A stretch of DNA of 64,000 bases, from the NCBI RefSeq assembly GCF_043557345.1, contig NZ_JBIFFV010000007.1:1-64000 (forward strand), written 5' to 3'. The position numbers and the translations under genes are program-made. Within the stretch, counting starts at the first letter, position 1. Each line of letters begins with the position of its first letter. Under the pieces are notes generated by a model that searched no databases, had not been told where the DNA came from, and saw only the letters and a list, made by a program, of their open reading frames with translations. This document shows, piece by piece, positions 26,701 to 35,657 of the stretch. The stretch is from Sulfitobacter sp043557345. GTDB taxonomy: Bacteria; Pseudomonadota; Alphaproteobacteria; Rhodobacterales; Rhodobacteraceae.

Positions 26701-27259
26701 CCTCGGGCTGGCCGCCGTCTTCCGGGTGACGCTGCAACTCGACGTAGAGCCGGTCCCCGAAGGCCCGCTGCAACCGCGCCATCAGCGCTTCCGCCGCCGG
26801 GCGCTGGCCTCCCTGCAAGAGCATCCCCACCGGCCCCGAAGGCCCGCCGGTGAGGCAGATGAGATCCGCGCTCAGCGCCTCCAGCTCGGCCAGCGTCACC
26901 TCGGCCACCGCGCCCCCCTTGTCGAGGTAGAGGCAGGAGTTCAGCTTCATCAGGTTTTCGTAGCCCAATTCGCTTTGCGCCAGCAGCACCACCGGCGCGG
27001 GCGGGCGCGGCTTCTCGCCCGGCTGGACCTCAACGTAAGCGACATCCACCTGACAGCCGATGATCGGCTGCACGCCCGCGCCGGCCATAGCGACTGAGAA
27101 TTCGAGTGCTGCGAACATGTTGTTGGTGTCGGTCAGCGCCAGCGCGGGCATTTCCGCGTCGACGCACATGCCGGGCAGCTTTTTCAGCCGCAGCGCGCCT
27201 TCCAGCAGGGAATACTCGGAATGGCTGCGCAGGTGAATGAATCGGGGAGCATTTGACAT
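23723..27259 (-). CDS. dnaE: DNA polymerase III alpha subunit
   Basis: A 1178-residue replicative polymerase of the DnaE1 type. It begins with the PHP domain (FIHLRSHSEYSLLEGALRL in pieces, residues 7-25). The catalytic palm carries the aspartate motif PDFDIDFCMDRR near residue 400. The fingers, with GIIVYQEQVMQIAQVMAGYS, lie near 690, and a C-terminal OB-fold region near 985 (RLAGVVAGRQERKSARG). Length is normal for alphaproteobacteria. It is probably monocistronic, starting about 200 bases from the divergent xdhA gene. It is the essential chromosomal copy rather than the error-prone DnaE2, judging by the PHP and length. Confidence 0.97.
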   Translation of the reverse strand: MSNAPRFIHLRSHSEYSLLEGALRLKKLPGMCVDAEMPALALTDTNNMFAALEFSVAMAGAGVQPIIGCQVDVAYVEVQPGEKPRPPAPVVLLAQSELGYENLMKLNSCLYLDKGGAVAEVTLAELEALSADLICLTGGPSGPVGMLLQGGQRPAAEALMARLQRAFGDRLYVELQRHPEDGGQPEAERLTERGFVEMAYAMDIPLVATNDVYFPKPDMYEAHDALICIAEGAYVDQSQPRRRLTAQHYFKSQAEMATLFADLPEALSNTVEIAKRCAFMAYRRDPILPKFADDEVAELRRMANEGLQARLAVIPHAVSVEEYQNRLDFELGIIEGMGFPGYFLIVADFIQWAKDNDIPVGPGRGSGAGSLVAYALTITDLDPLRYSLLFERFLNPERVSMPDFDIDFCMDRREEVIRYVQEKYGRDKVGQIITFGALLSKAAVRDIGRVLQMPYGQVDRLSKMIPVEGVKPVSIEKALADEPRLREEAKNEEVVDRLLTYGQQVEGLLRNASTHAAGVVIGDRPLDQLVPLYQDPRSDMPATQFNMKWVEQAGLVKFDFLGLKTLTVIQNALDQIKAGGRHLHIAADGRQIYEPPEGHVDDVATIPLDDKATYDLYSSAKTVAVFQVESSGMMDALKRMKPTCIEDIVALVALYRPGPMENIPVYCEVKNGKRELESVHPSIDYILEETQGIIVYQEQVMQIAQVMAGYSLGGADLLRRAMGKKIAEEMAKERPKFEKGAMANGVDKKKAAEVFDLLEKFANYGFNKSHAAAYAVVSYQTAWLKANHPVEFMAGVMNCDIHLTDKLAIYFEEVRKHLELPWVPPCVNRSDATFKVVDGALVYALGALKNVGLEAMKLVTEGRKVDGVDKPFATLFDLARRVDLKRVGKRPLEMLVRSGAFDQLDSNRRRVFQSLDGLVNYSAAIHEQKASNQVSLFGEAGDDLPEPRILPCDDWQSAERLAEEFKAVGFYLSGHPLDDYMPPLKRKWARETGLPFLTLDELNEKVSTRGAMNARLAGVVAGRQERKSARGNRFAFAQLSDPTGGYEVTIFSDVLEASRDHLEVGSKVVVTVEATMESDQLKLLARGIGPIDAAVADAGSMGLRVFIDGPGAIQSVADVLAGARQAVKAAGKGPVQFCLMDPSLPGEVEVDLGREFPVTPQIKGAIRSLDGVMEVEEI

Positions 27260-27458
27260 GGGGCATTTTTACGCCACCCACCCCAAAGTCACCAGCACCG
27301 GATCGCCGTCAGCGCATTTTTCGCCCAAGGTATTTTTTCTTGCCAAAACGCCCCCCGCCCCGCTAGCCTGACCTCTACCTCGCCCGCGCCCGGTTCTACG
27401 CCGCATCGAACCCCGCGCATTTTTACGGGCCACTTTGTACCGCGGCGGATGAGAACCA

Positions 27459-28850
27459 ATGGACATCACTTTTCTTCTTAACGGAGAAGTCGTGTCGCTC
27501 TCCAACGTATCCCCCACCACGACATTGCTGGACTGGCTGCGCGAAGAGCGTGGCCTGACGGGGACCAAGGAGGGCTGTAACGAGGGCGACTGCGGGGCCT
27601 GCTCGGTCATGATCAGCGACGAGAGCGGGCATCGCGCGCTGAACGGCTGCATCCTGTTCCTGCCGCAGATCAACGGCAAGGCCGTCACCACAGTCGAGGG
27701 CATGGCCAGCGCCGACGGCAATCTGCACCCGGTGCAGGAGGCGATGGTCACCCATCACGGCAGCCAATGCGGCTTCTGCACGCCGGGTTTCGTGGTCTCG
27801 ATGGCCACCGCGCATCTCAATGGTGCCACCGATCATGACGTGCAACTCGCGGGCAACCTTTGCCGCTGCACCGGCTACGCGCCGATCATCCGCGCGGCCG
27901 AGGCAGCAAAGGACAAGCCGGTGCCGGAGCATCTGCTGGGCCTCAAGTCGAAGCTCGCGCAGGACGTCCCCGCTCCCGCCAAGGCTGAGGGCGCGCCGCA
28001 TGTGCAACCTGAGAGCAGCGACGAACTGGCCGCATGGTATCTCGACCACCCCGACGCGACCCTGATCGCGGGCGCGACGGACGTGGGTCTCTGGGTCACC
28101 AAGGGCTTCCGCGATCTGGGCGCCGTGGCCTTCCTCAACCGCTGCGCCGATCTGCGCGGCATCACGGAGGACGAGACCGGTTTGCGCATCGGCGCCATGG
28201 CGACCCTGACCGAAGTCGAGGCAAAGCTCAGCCCGCTGTTCCCCAGTTTGGGCGTGATGCTGCGGCGCTACGGTTCGACGCAGGTGCGCAACGCGGCGAC
28301 GCTGGGCGGAAATATCGCCAACGGCTCGCCCATCGGTGACGGCCCGCCCGCGCTGATTGCGCTCGGGGCCACCCTGCACCTGCGCCGCGGCGACACCCGG
28401 CGCGAGTTGCCGCTGGAGGATTTCTTCCTCGACTACGGCAAGCAGGACCGCGCCCCGGGCGAATTTGTCGAGGCGATCACCGTGCCGCGCCAAGAGGACA
28501 CGCTGCGCTGTTACAAGCTGTCGAAACGTTTCGATCAGGACATCTCGGCGGTCTGCGGCTGCATCTCGATCACCGGTAACCGGACCGAGATCCTCACCGC
28601 CCGCGTCGCCTTCGGCGGCATGGCCGCCACCCCGAAACGCGCCGCCGCGGCTGAGGCGGCGCTGATCGGCCAGCCGTGGAGCGAAGACACCATCCGCAAA
28701 GCGATGGAAGCGATGACGCAAGATTTCACCCCGCTGTCGGACATGCGCGCCTCGGCCGCCTACCGGATGCAGGCCGCGCAAAACATGCTGCTGCGCTATT
28801 TCCACGATGCCAATGGCACCCCCACGAACCTAGCGGAGGTCTCGGCATGA
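27459..28850 (+). CDS. xdhA: Xanthine dehydrogenase small subunit (Fe-S and FAD)
   Basis: A 463-residue subunit of cytoplasmic xanthine dehydrogenase, which oxidises hypoxanthine and xanthine to urate. The N-terminal plant-type [2Fe-2S] domain has Cys40, Cys45 and Cys48 (CNEGDCGAC). It is followed by a second [2Fe-2S] domain (CGFCTPG near 107, CRCTGY near 139) and the FAD domain from about residue 185 (IAGATDVGLWVTKG; TLGGNIANGSPIGD near 283). It is the first gene of a run of seven that overlap or nearly touch. The xdhB start overlaps its stop by four bases. Confidence 0.96.
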   Translation: MDITFLLNGEVVSLSNVSPTTTLLDWLREERGLTGTKEGCNEGDCGACSVMISDESGHRALNGCILFLPQINGKAVTTVEGMASADGNLHPVQEAMVTHHGSQCGFCTPGFVVSMATAHLNGATDHDVQLAGNLCRCTGYAPIIRAAEAAKDKPVPEHLLGLKSKLAQDVPAPAKAEGAPHVQPESSDELAAWYLDHPDATLIAGATDVGLWVTKGFRDLGAVAFLNRCADLRGITEDETGLRIGAMATLTEVEAKLSPLFPSLGVMLRRYGSTQVRNAATLGGNIANGSPIGDGPPALIALGATLHLRRGDTRRELPLEDFFLDYGKQDRAPGEFVEAITVPRQEDTLRCYKLSKRFDQDISAVCGCISITGNRTEILTARVAFGGMAATPKRAAAAEAALIGQPWSEDTIRKAMEAMTQDFTPLSDMRASAAYRMQAAQNMLLRYFHDANGTPTNLAEVSA

Positions 28851-31276
28851 GCGTCGCAAAGCCCCTTCCCCATGACGCCGCAAAGCTGCATGTCACCGGC
28901 GCCGCGCGCTATGTCGACGACATTCCCACCCCGCGCGGCACGCTGCATTTGGCCTTCGGCCTCAGCCCCGTCGCGGCGGGCGCGCTGACCGGGCTCGACC
29001 TCTCGTCCGTGCGCGACGCCCCCGGCGTCGTGGCGGTGCTGACCGCCGACGACCTCGTGCATGATTGCGACACATCGCCCTCGAACCATGACGAGCCGCT
29101 GCTGGCGACCGATCAGGTGCATTTCGCGGGCCAGCCGCTCTATCTGGTGGTGGCCACCAGCCACCTCGCCGCGCGCCGTGCGGCACAGCTCGGCAAGCCG
29201 CAGATCACCCCGCGCGATCCGATCCTGACGGTAGAACAGGCGCTCGCGGCCAACAGCCGTTTCGAGGACGGCCCGCGCATCTACCAAAAGGGCGATGCCG
29301 AGGCCGCGCTGTCGAAAGCCAGCCGCCGCCTCTCAGGCCAGATCGAGATGGGCGGGCAGGAGCATTTCTACCTCGAGGGTCAGGCCGCCATGGCGCTGCC
29401 GCAGGACAACGGCGACATGCTGGTGCATTCCTCGACCCAGCACCCGACCGAGATTCAGCACAAAGTAGCCCATGCCATTAGCCGCCCGATGCATGCCGTG
29501 CGGGTCGAGACCCGGCGCATGGGCGGCGGTTTTGGCGGCAAGGAAAGCCAGGGCAACGCGCTGGCGGTGGCCTGTTCGGTCGCTGCGGCAATGACCGGCA
29601 AGCCCTGCAAGATGCGCTATGACCGCGATGACGACATGATTATCACCGGCAAGCGGCATGATTTCCGCGTCGCGTATGACGTGGGCTTCGATGACGATGG
29701 CCGCATCACCGCGCTCAACGTCACCCATTACACCCGCTGCGGCTGGTCGATGGACCTGTCGCTGCCGGTCGCCGACCGCGCCATGCTGCATGCCGACAAC
29801 GCCTATCACCTGCGCGACATCCGCATCACCTCGCACCGCCTGCGGACCAATACCGCCAGCGCTACGGCCTTCCGCGGCTTCGGTGGCCCGCAGGGGATCG
29901 TCGGGATCGAACGGGTGATGGACCATATCGCGCATGAATTGGGCCTCGACCCGCTCGCCGTGCGCCGCGCCAACTACTACAGCGACAATGCCCACCGTCC
30001 GACCAAGGTGGAAAACACCGGCACCGCGATCGACAACCGCACCCCGCCGGAGGCCGAGGCCGATCTATCGTCGCGCGGCGCGCCCCCTGCGCCCGACGCG
30101 GAACCGTCGATCCCGGCCACCCCCTCGGACGTGCAGACCACGCCCTACCAGCAGCCGGTCACCGATTGCATCATCAATGCCGTGACCGACCGTCTGGTCG
30201 AGAACTGCGACTATGACGCGCGCCGCGCCGCCATCGCCGAGTGGAACGCCGCAAACCCGCTGATGAAACGCGGCATCGCGATCACGCCGGTGAAATTCGG
30301 CATCTCCTTTACGCTCACCCACCTCAATCAGGCAGGCGCGCTGGTGCATGTCTATCAGGACGGTTCGATCCACCTGAACCACGGCGGCACCGAAATGGGG
30401 CAAGGGCTGTTCCAGAAGGTGGCGCAGGTCGCGTCCTCGCGCTTTGGCGTCTCGCCGGAACTGGTCAAGATCACCGCCACCGACACCGCCAAGGTGCCCA
30501 ATACCTCGGCCACGGCGGCCTCCTCGGGCTCGGACCTCAACGGCATGGCGGCGCAGAACGCCTGCGGCACGATCCGCGACCGTATGGCCGCGCATCTGGC
30601 CGAGCGCTACCAGACCACGCCCGATCAGGTGGTATTCGCCGACGGCATGGTGCGGATCGGCGGCGAGGAGATCACCTTCGCCGCCGCAGCCGCCTCGGCC
30701 TATGAGAACCGCGTGAGCCTTTCCGCCACCGGCTACTACAAGACGCCCGAGATCGAATGGGACCGGATCGCCGGGCGCGGGCGGCCGTTCTACTACTTCG
30801 CCTATGGTGCGGCCTGCACCGAGGTGGTGATCGACACGCTCACCGGCGAGAACCGCATCCTGCGCACTGACATCCTGCACGACGCCGGCGCCTCGCTGAA
30901 CCCCGCGCTCGACATCGGCCAGATCGAGGGCGGCTACGTGCAGGGCGCGGGCTGGCTCACGACCGAGGAACTGGTGTGGGACGAGAGTGGCACCCTGCGC
31001 ACCCATGCGCCCTCGACCTACAAAATCCCCGCCTGTTCGGACCGCCCGCCGGTCTTCAACGTGGCGCTCTGGGACCAGCCGAACCCGGCGCAGACGGTCT
31101 ACCGCTCCAAGGCCGTGGGCGAGCCGCCGTTTATGCTGGGCATCTCGGCCTTCATGGCGCTGTCGGATGCCGTGGCGGCCTGCGGCCCGCATTACGGTGA
31201 CCTGCAGGCCCCGGCCACGGCCGAGGCGGTGCTGGCGGCGGTCGGGCGGGCGCAAAGCGGCGGATCGGCAAAATGA
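28847..31276 (+). CDS. xdhB: Xanthine dehydrogenase molybdopterin-binding subunit
   Basis: An 809-residue large subunit carrying the molybdenum cofactor. Visible marks are GQEHFYLEGQAA (about 167), the glycine-rich RRMGGGFGGKES (about 222), the AFRGFGGPQG motif (about 342) and a late KAVGEPPFMLG containing the catalytic glutamate. The start overlaps xdhA (ATGA), and its stop overlaps xdhC in the same way. An insertion at about 398-425 is rich in Pro and Ala (PPEAEADLSS; PPAPDAEPSIPATPSD), longer than in many homologues and probably a surface loop. Confidence 0.95.
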   Translation: MSVAKPLPHDAAKLHVTGAARYVDDIPTPRGTLHLAFGLSPVAAGALTGLDLSSVRDAPGVVAVLTADDLVHDCDTSPSNHDEPLLATDQVHFAGQPLYLVVATSHLAARRAAQLGKPQITPRDPILTVEQALAANSRFEDGPRIYQKGDAEAALSKASRRLSGQIEMGGQEHFYLEGQAAMALPQDNGDMLVHSSTQHPTEIQHKVAHAISRPMHAVRVETRRMGGGFGGKESQGNALAVACSVAAAMTGKPCKMRYDRDDDMIITGKRHDFRVAYDVGFDDDGRITALNVTHYTRCGWSMDLSLPVADRAMLHADNAYHLRDIRITSHRLRTNTASATAFRGFGGPQGIVGIERVMDHIAHELGLDPLAVRRANYYSDNAHRPTKVENTGTAIDNRTPPEAEADLSSRGAPPAPDAEPSIPATPSDVQTTPYQQPVTDCIINAVTDRLVENCDYDARRAAIAEWNAANPLMKRGIAITPVKFGISFTLTHLNQAGALVHVYQDGSIHLNHGGTEMGQGLFQKVAQVASSRFGVSPELVKITATDTAKVPNTSATAASSGSDLNGMAAQNACGTIRDRMAAHLAERYQTTPDQVVFADGMVRIGGEEITFAAAAASAYENRVSLSATGYYKTPEIEWDRIAGRGRPFYYFAYGAACTEVVIDTLTGENRILRTDILHDAGASLNPALDIGQIEGGYVQGAGWLTTEELVWDESGTLRTHAPSTYKIPACSDRPPVFNVALWDQPNPAQTVYRSKAVGEPPFMLGISAFMALSDAVAACGPHYGDLQAPATAEAVLAAVGRAQSGGSAK

Positions 31277-32028
31277 CCGCGATCTTCGCCGAGGTCACCG
31301 CCACGCGCGGCTCGGCCCCGCGGGATGCGGGCACGGCGATGAAGGTCACGCCCGATGCAATCGCGGGCACCATCGGCGGCGGCGCGCTGGAGCATCAGGC
31401 CATCGCCCATGCGCGCCAGATGCTGGCCGAGGGCCGAGCCGAAGATACCCAGACCCTGCCGCTCGGCCCCGGTCTGGGCCAATGCTGCGGCGGCGCGGTC
31501 AGCCTGCGTTACACCACGACGCCGCGCCCGCTGGACGCGGCCACCCCCCTACCCTTGCCGGATGTGCAGAGCGACGTGCCGCTCTGGCTCTGGGGCGCGG
31601 GGCACGTGGGCCGCGCGGTGGTGGCCGCTTGCCCGCCCCGGGCATTCGAGATCACCTGGATCGACAGCGCCCGCGACCGTTTCCCCGACGACATCCCGCC
31701 CCATGTCACCGCCATCCCCGCCGCCGACATGCCGCGCCTCGCCGCCCATGCGCCGCGCGACGCGCACCACCTGATCTTCACCTATTCGCATGACATCGAC
31801 CTCGCGCTCTGCGCCGCCTTGCTCAATCGCGGCGCCGCGAGCATCGGGTTGATCGGCTCTGACACAAAAAAGTCACGGTTTTCCCGCCGCTTGCGTGACA
31901 TGGGGTTGGATCCCTCTGGCATCACCTGTCCAATTGGCGATAAATCGCTGGGCAAGCTGCCTGCGCAAATTGCCCATGGCGCGCTGATCGCCCTCATCGC
32001 CCGGACCCAGACAAAGGTTTCCGCATGA
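31273..32028 (+). CDS. xdhC: XdhC, molybdenum cofactor insertion/sulfuration factor
   Basis: A 251-residue XdhC-type chaperone that protects and delivers the sulfurated molybdenum cofactor to XdhB. It opens with EVTATRGSAPRDAGTAMKV, has GTIGGGALEHQAI near 35, a conserved GPGLGQCCGGAV with two cysteines near 70, and a Rossmann domain starting LWLWGAGHVGRAVV near 100. It is shorter at the N-terminus than many XdhC proteins because it starts almost at the first conserved block. The start overlaps xdhB by four bases, so it is probably real. It overlaps the following ABC ATPase gene by four bases. Confidence 0.92.
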   Translation: MTAIFAEVTATRGSAPRDAGTAMKVTPDAIAGTIGGGALEHQAIAHARQMLAEGRAEDTQTLPLGPGLGQCCGGAVSLRYTTTPRPLDAATPLPLPDVQSDVPLWLWGAGHVGRAVVAACPPRAFEITWIDSARDRFPDDIPPHVTAIPAADMPRLAAHAPRDAHHLIFTYSHDIDLALCAALLNRGAASIGLIGSDTKKSRFSRRLRDMGLDPSGITCPIGDKSLGKLPAQIAHGALIALIARTQTKVSA

Positions 32029-33542
32029 CTGATTCACTTCTCGACCTCACCGGGTTGACCAAGGCCTACCCCGGCGTCGTCGCGAACGATGACGTGTCCC
32101 TGCGGATTGCCCCGGGTGAGGTTCACGCCCTGCTGGGCGAGAACGGCGCGGGCAAGTCCACTTTGGTCAAAATGATCTACGGGCTGGTCAAACCAGATGC
32201 GGGCCAGATGCTGATGCGGGGCGAAAGCTTTGCCCCCACCGACCCGCACGCCGCACGGCAGGCCGGTGTGGGCATGGTGTTTCAACATTTCTCGCTTTTC
32301 GACGCGCTCAGCGTGGCGGAAAACATCGCGCTTGGCATGGAAAACCCGCCGCGGATGCGTGAACTTAGCCAACAGATCCGCGATGTGTCGGACACCTACG
32401 GCCTGCCGCTTGCGCCGGACCGCACCGTCGGCGACCTCTCGGCGGGGGAACGTCAGCGGGTCGAGATCATCCGCTGCCTGCTGCAAGAGCCGAAACTGCT
32501 GATCATGGACGAGCCGACCTCGGTTCTGACGCCGCAAGAAGTTGAAATCCTGTTCAAAACCCTGCGCAAACTCAGCGCTGAGGGCACCGCGATCCTCTAT
32601 ATCTCGCACAAGCTCGAAGAAATCCGCAGCCTGTGCGACAGCGCCACGATCCTGCGCCTGGGCAAGGTCGTCGGCCATTGCACCCCGCGGGAGACGTCGG
32701 CCCGCGACATGGCCGAGATGATGGTGGGCTCTGCGCTGAAAACCCCCACCCGCGACAGCAAGGAACCGGGCGAGGTGGCGCTGACGCTGAACAACCTCTC
32801 GGCCCGATCGGCCCATGCCTTTGGCATGCCGCTGCGCGATATTTCCGTCGAAGTGCGGCGCGGCGAGGTGCTGGGCATCGGCGGCGTTGCGGGCAACGGG
32901 CAGGACGAACTACTCAACGCGCTGTCGGGCGAAACACTGGTCGGCGCGGGCATGATCACCTTTGACGGGCGCGACATTGGCCTGCTCGGCCCCACCGCCC
33001 GCCGCGCGTTTGGAGTTTTGACCGCCCCCGAAGAGCGGCTTGGCCATGCCGCCGTGCCGGATATGTCGCTGACCGAGAACGCCATGCTGACCGGGGCCGC
33101 CCGTGAGGGGCTGGAGCGCGGCGGTATGCTCGACTGGGGCAAGGCCCGCAGCTTTGCCGAGAAGATCATCCAGACCTTCGACGTGCGCACCCCCGGCCCC
33201 GCCAATGCGGCGCGCTCGCTTTCGGGCGGCAACCTGCAAAAATTCGTCATCGGGCGCGAGGTGCTGCAACGGCCCGAGCTGCTGGTGGTGAACCAGCCCA
33301 CATGGGGGGTCGATGCCTCTGCCGCCGCCGCGATCCGGCAGGCGCTGCTCGATCTCGCCTCGGGCGGGACCGCCGTGATCGTCATCAGCCAAGACCTTGA
33401 TGAGCTGATGGAGATTTCCGACAATTTCGCCGCCCTGAACGAAGGCCGCCTGTCACCGTCTCGCCCCGCGCAGGGGCTGACCGTCGAAGAGATCGGCCTG
33501 ATGATGGGCGGGGCACATGGTATGGAGGTCGCGCATGTCTAA
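32025..33542 (+). CDS. Nucleoside/purine ABC transporter ATPase (two ABC domains)
   Basis: A 505-residue tandem ATPase of the nucleoside (YufO/NupA) and simple-sugar type. The first domain has Walker A GENGAGKST (about 38) and signature LSAGERQRVEI (about 139). The second has a degenerate P-loop region GVAGNGQDELLNALSG (about 287) and signature LSGGNLQKFVIGRE (about 400). Translation is coupled to xdhC by an ATGA overlap. This physical link to xanthine dehydrogenase indicates that the imported substrate is a purine base or nucleoside. Confidence 0.92.
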   Translation: MTDSLLDLTGLTKAYPGVVANDDVSLRIAPGEVHALLGENGAGKSTLVKMIYGLVKPDAGQMLMRGESFAPTDPHAARQAGVGMVFQHFSLFDALSVAENIALGMENPPRMRELSQQIRDVSDTYGLPLAPDRTVGDLSAGERQRVEIIRCLLQEPKLLIMDEPTSVLTPQEVEILFKTLRKLSAEGTAILYISHKLEEIRSLCDSATILRLGKVVGHCTPRETSARDMAEMMVGSALKTPTRDSKEPGEVALTLNNLSARSAHAFGMPLRDISVEVRRGEVLGIGGVAGNGQDELLNALSGETLVGAGMITFDGRDIGLLGPTARRAFGVLTAPEERLGHAAVPDMSLTENAMLTGAAREGLERGGMLDWGKARSFAEKIIQTFDVRTPGPANAARSLSGGNLQKFVIGREVLQRPELLVVNQPTWGVDASAAAAIRQALLDLASGGTAVIVISQDLDELMEISDNFAALNEGRLSPSRPAQGLTVEEIGLMMGGAHGMEVAHV

Positions 33543-33584
33543 GCCGAGCCTTGCCTCTTTCACTCTGACCATTGGGGGTGATCT

Positions 33585-34667
33585 GTGATCCGCCTTGAAA
33601 AGCGTCCGCAGCCCAGCCGGGCCCTCTCGCTGTCGACACCGATCATGGCGGTGCTGGCCACTTTCATCTTTGGCGGGCTTTTGTTCGCGGCCTTGGGCAA
33701 AGACCCGATCGAGGCGCTGCAAACGATCTTCTGGCAGCCCCTGTTTGGCGATTACGCCTTTTACTACCGCCCGCAACTGCTGATCAAAGGCGCGCCCTTG
33801 GTGCTGATCGCCATCGGCCTCAGCCTTGGGTTCAAAGCGGGCATCTGGAACATCGGGGCCGAGGGGCAGTATATCATGGGCGCCCTCTTTGGCGCGGGCG
33901 TGGGGCTGGCCTTCTACCCGCTTGAGGCGTGGTATATCTTTCCGCTGATGGTCCTCGCCGGGGCGCTCGGCGGATGGCTCTGGGCGATGATCCCGGCGCT
34001 TCTCAAGGTGCGGTTCGGCACCAATGAAATCCTCGTCTCGCTGATGCTGGTCTATGTGGCGGAACAGTTCCTTGCCTCCATGTCATTGGGATTGCTGAAA
34101 AACCCCGAAGGCTACGGCTTTCCCGGCTCGCGCAACCTGCAACAATACGCTTCTGCCCATAACGCCGAACTCTTTGCCGGTTCCGGCATGCACTGGGGCG
34201 TGGTCGCAGCACTGATCGCGGTGATCTTTGCCTATGTACTGCTGGCGCGGCACCGGCTTGGCTTTGCCATCCGCATCACCGGCGAGGCGCCGCGCGCGGC
34301 GCGTTTCTCGGGCGTGAACCCGGCCCGGCTGGTGCTGTTTTGCCTTGGCACCTCTGGCCTGCTCGCCGGTCTTGCGGGCATGTTCGAGGTCGCTGGCCCA
34401 TCGGGTCAGATCACCATCGACTTTAACGTGGGCTATGGCTTCACCGCGATCATCGTGGCCTTCCTTGGCCGTCTGCATCCGATCGGCATCCTGCTTGCCG
34501 GGGCGCTGATGGCGCTGACCTATATCGGCGGGGATATCGCGCAGTCCAACCTCGGCCTGCCCGCCGCCGCCATTCAGGTGTTCCAAGGCATGCTCCTGTT
34601 CTTCCTGCTCGCGTTGGACGTGTTCACTCATTACCGGCTGCGCTTCGGCGCGGCGGAGGCTGCCTGA
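33585..34667 (+). CDS. Nucleoside/purine ABC transporter permease 1 (YufP-like)
   Basis: A 360-residue permease with about ten hydrophobic spans and the family segment GLSLGFKAGIWNIGAEGQYI near residue 84. The start is GTG at 33585, with a GGGGGTGATCT stretch just upstream; no ATG gives a better start. It lies 42 bases after the ATPase and its stop touches the next gene's start (TGATG). It is one half of the heterodimeric channel. Confidence 0.92.
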   Translation: MIRLEKRPQPSRALSLSTPIMAVLATFIFGGLLFAALGKDPIEALQTIFWQPLFGDYAFYYRPQLLIKGAPLVLIAIGLSLGFKAGIWNIGAEGQYIMGALFGAGVGLAFYPLEAWYIFPLMVLAGALGGWLWAMIPALLKVRFGTNEILVSLMLVYVAEQFLASMSLGLLKNPEGYGFPGSRNLQQYASAHNAELFAGSGMHWGVVAALIAVIFAYVLLARHRLGFAIRITGEAPRAARFSGVNPARLVLFCLGTSGLLAGLAGMFEVAGPSGQITIDFNVGYGFTAIIVAFLGRLHPIGILLAGALMALTYIGGDIAQSNLGLPAAAIQVFQGMLLFFLLALDVFTHYRLRFGAAEAA

Positions 34668-35587
34668 TGGATCTTTCCGCAATCAACCCGCTTTTGTTCG
34701 TCGCAGGCTTCCTCGTCGCCGCGACGCCGCTGATCTTCGCCGCCATCGGTGAACTGGTGGTTGAGAAATCCGGCGTACTGAACCTCGGTGTCGAAGGCAT
34801 GATGATCACCGGCGCGATCTGCGGCTTTGCCACGGCGGTCGAGACCGGATCGCCGCTTTTGGGCTTCGCCGCCGCCGCTGTGGGCGGTGCCGTGCTCAGC
34901 CTGCTCTTCGCCTTCCTGACCCAAGTGGCGCTGGCCAATCAGGTCGCCTCGGGCCTGTCGCTGACGCTCTTCGGCCTCGGCCTATCGGCGTTGATCGGGC
35001 AAAGCTACGTCGGGATCAAACCGCCACGTCTGGGTGACATCGACTTCGGCCCGCTGGCCGATATCCCAGTGATCGGGCCGATCCTCTTCACCCATGACAT
35101 CATCCTCTACCTCGGCATCGCGCTGGTTGCCGGGGTCTGGGCGGTGCTGAAATTCACCCGCGCGGGCCTGATCCTGCGCGCGGTTGGCGAAAGCCACGAT
35201 GCGGCCCATGCGCTCGGCTACAAGGTCAAGCGCATCCGCACTGCGGCAATCCTCTTTGGCGGCGCCTGCGCGGGCTTGGGCGGGGCTTACATCAGCCTCA
35301 TTCGCGTGCCGCAATGGACCGAAGGCATGACCGCCGGGATCGGCTGGATCGCCCTCGCCCTCGTCGTCTTTGCCTCATGGAAGCCATGGCGCGCGCTTTT
35401 GGGTGCCTATCTTTTCGGCGGCATCACCCAGTTGCAGTTGAACTTGCAAGGCGCGGGCGTTGCCATTCCTGTAGAGTATCTGGCAATGTCGCCGTATATC
35501 ATCACCATCATCGTTCTGGTGGTGCTGTCGGCGGACAAAAGCGCCGCGCCGGCGTCGCTGGGCCGTACCTTCCACGCCTCGAACTAG
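34667..35587 (+). CDS. Nucleoside/purine ABC transporter permease 2 (YufQ-like)
   Basis: A 306-residue permease with about eight to nine hydrophobic spans and the conserved ELVVEKSGVLNLGVEGMMI (about residues 26-44), diagnostic of this permease family. Its ATG shares one base with the stop of the first permease gene. The 70 bases that follow contain a small GCCCC-GGGGC hairpin (35623-35637) before the binding-protein gene. Such a hairpin could stabilise the distal message so the binding protein is made in excess. Confidence 0.92.
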   Translation: MDLSAINPLLFVAGFLVAATPLIFAAIGELVVEKSGVLNLGVEGMMITGAICGFATAVETGSPLLGFAAAAVGGAVLSLLFAFLTQVALANQVASGLSLTLFGLGLSALIGQSYVGIKPPRLGDIDFGPLADIPVIGPILFTHDIILYLGIALVAGVWAVLKFTRAGLILRAVGESHDAAHALGYKVKRIRTAAILFGGACAGLGGAYISLIRVPQWTEGMTAGIGWIALALVVFASWKPWRALLGAYLFGGITQLQLNLQGAGVAIPVEYLAMSPYIITIIVLVVLSADKSAAPASLGRTFHASN

Positions 35588-35657
35588 GGGCATCACGTCA
35601 CGCGGCATCGCCCGCACATCAAGCCCCGGCAAGGGGCACGCAAACAGGGGAAACCTC

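Noticed and set aside
23918..27097. A 1059-codon open frame opposite dnaE
   Set aside because: Mirror frame of a strongly biased gene; no domain, no ribosome site, and dnaE is certain.
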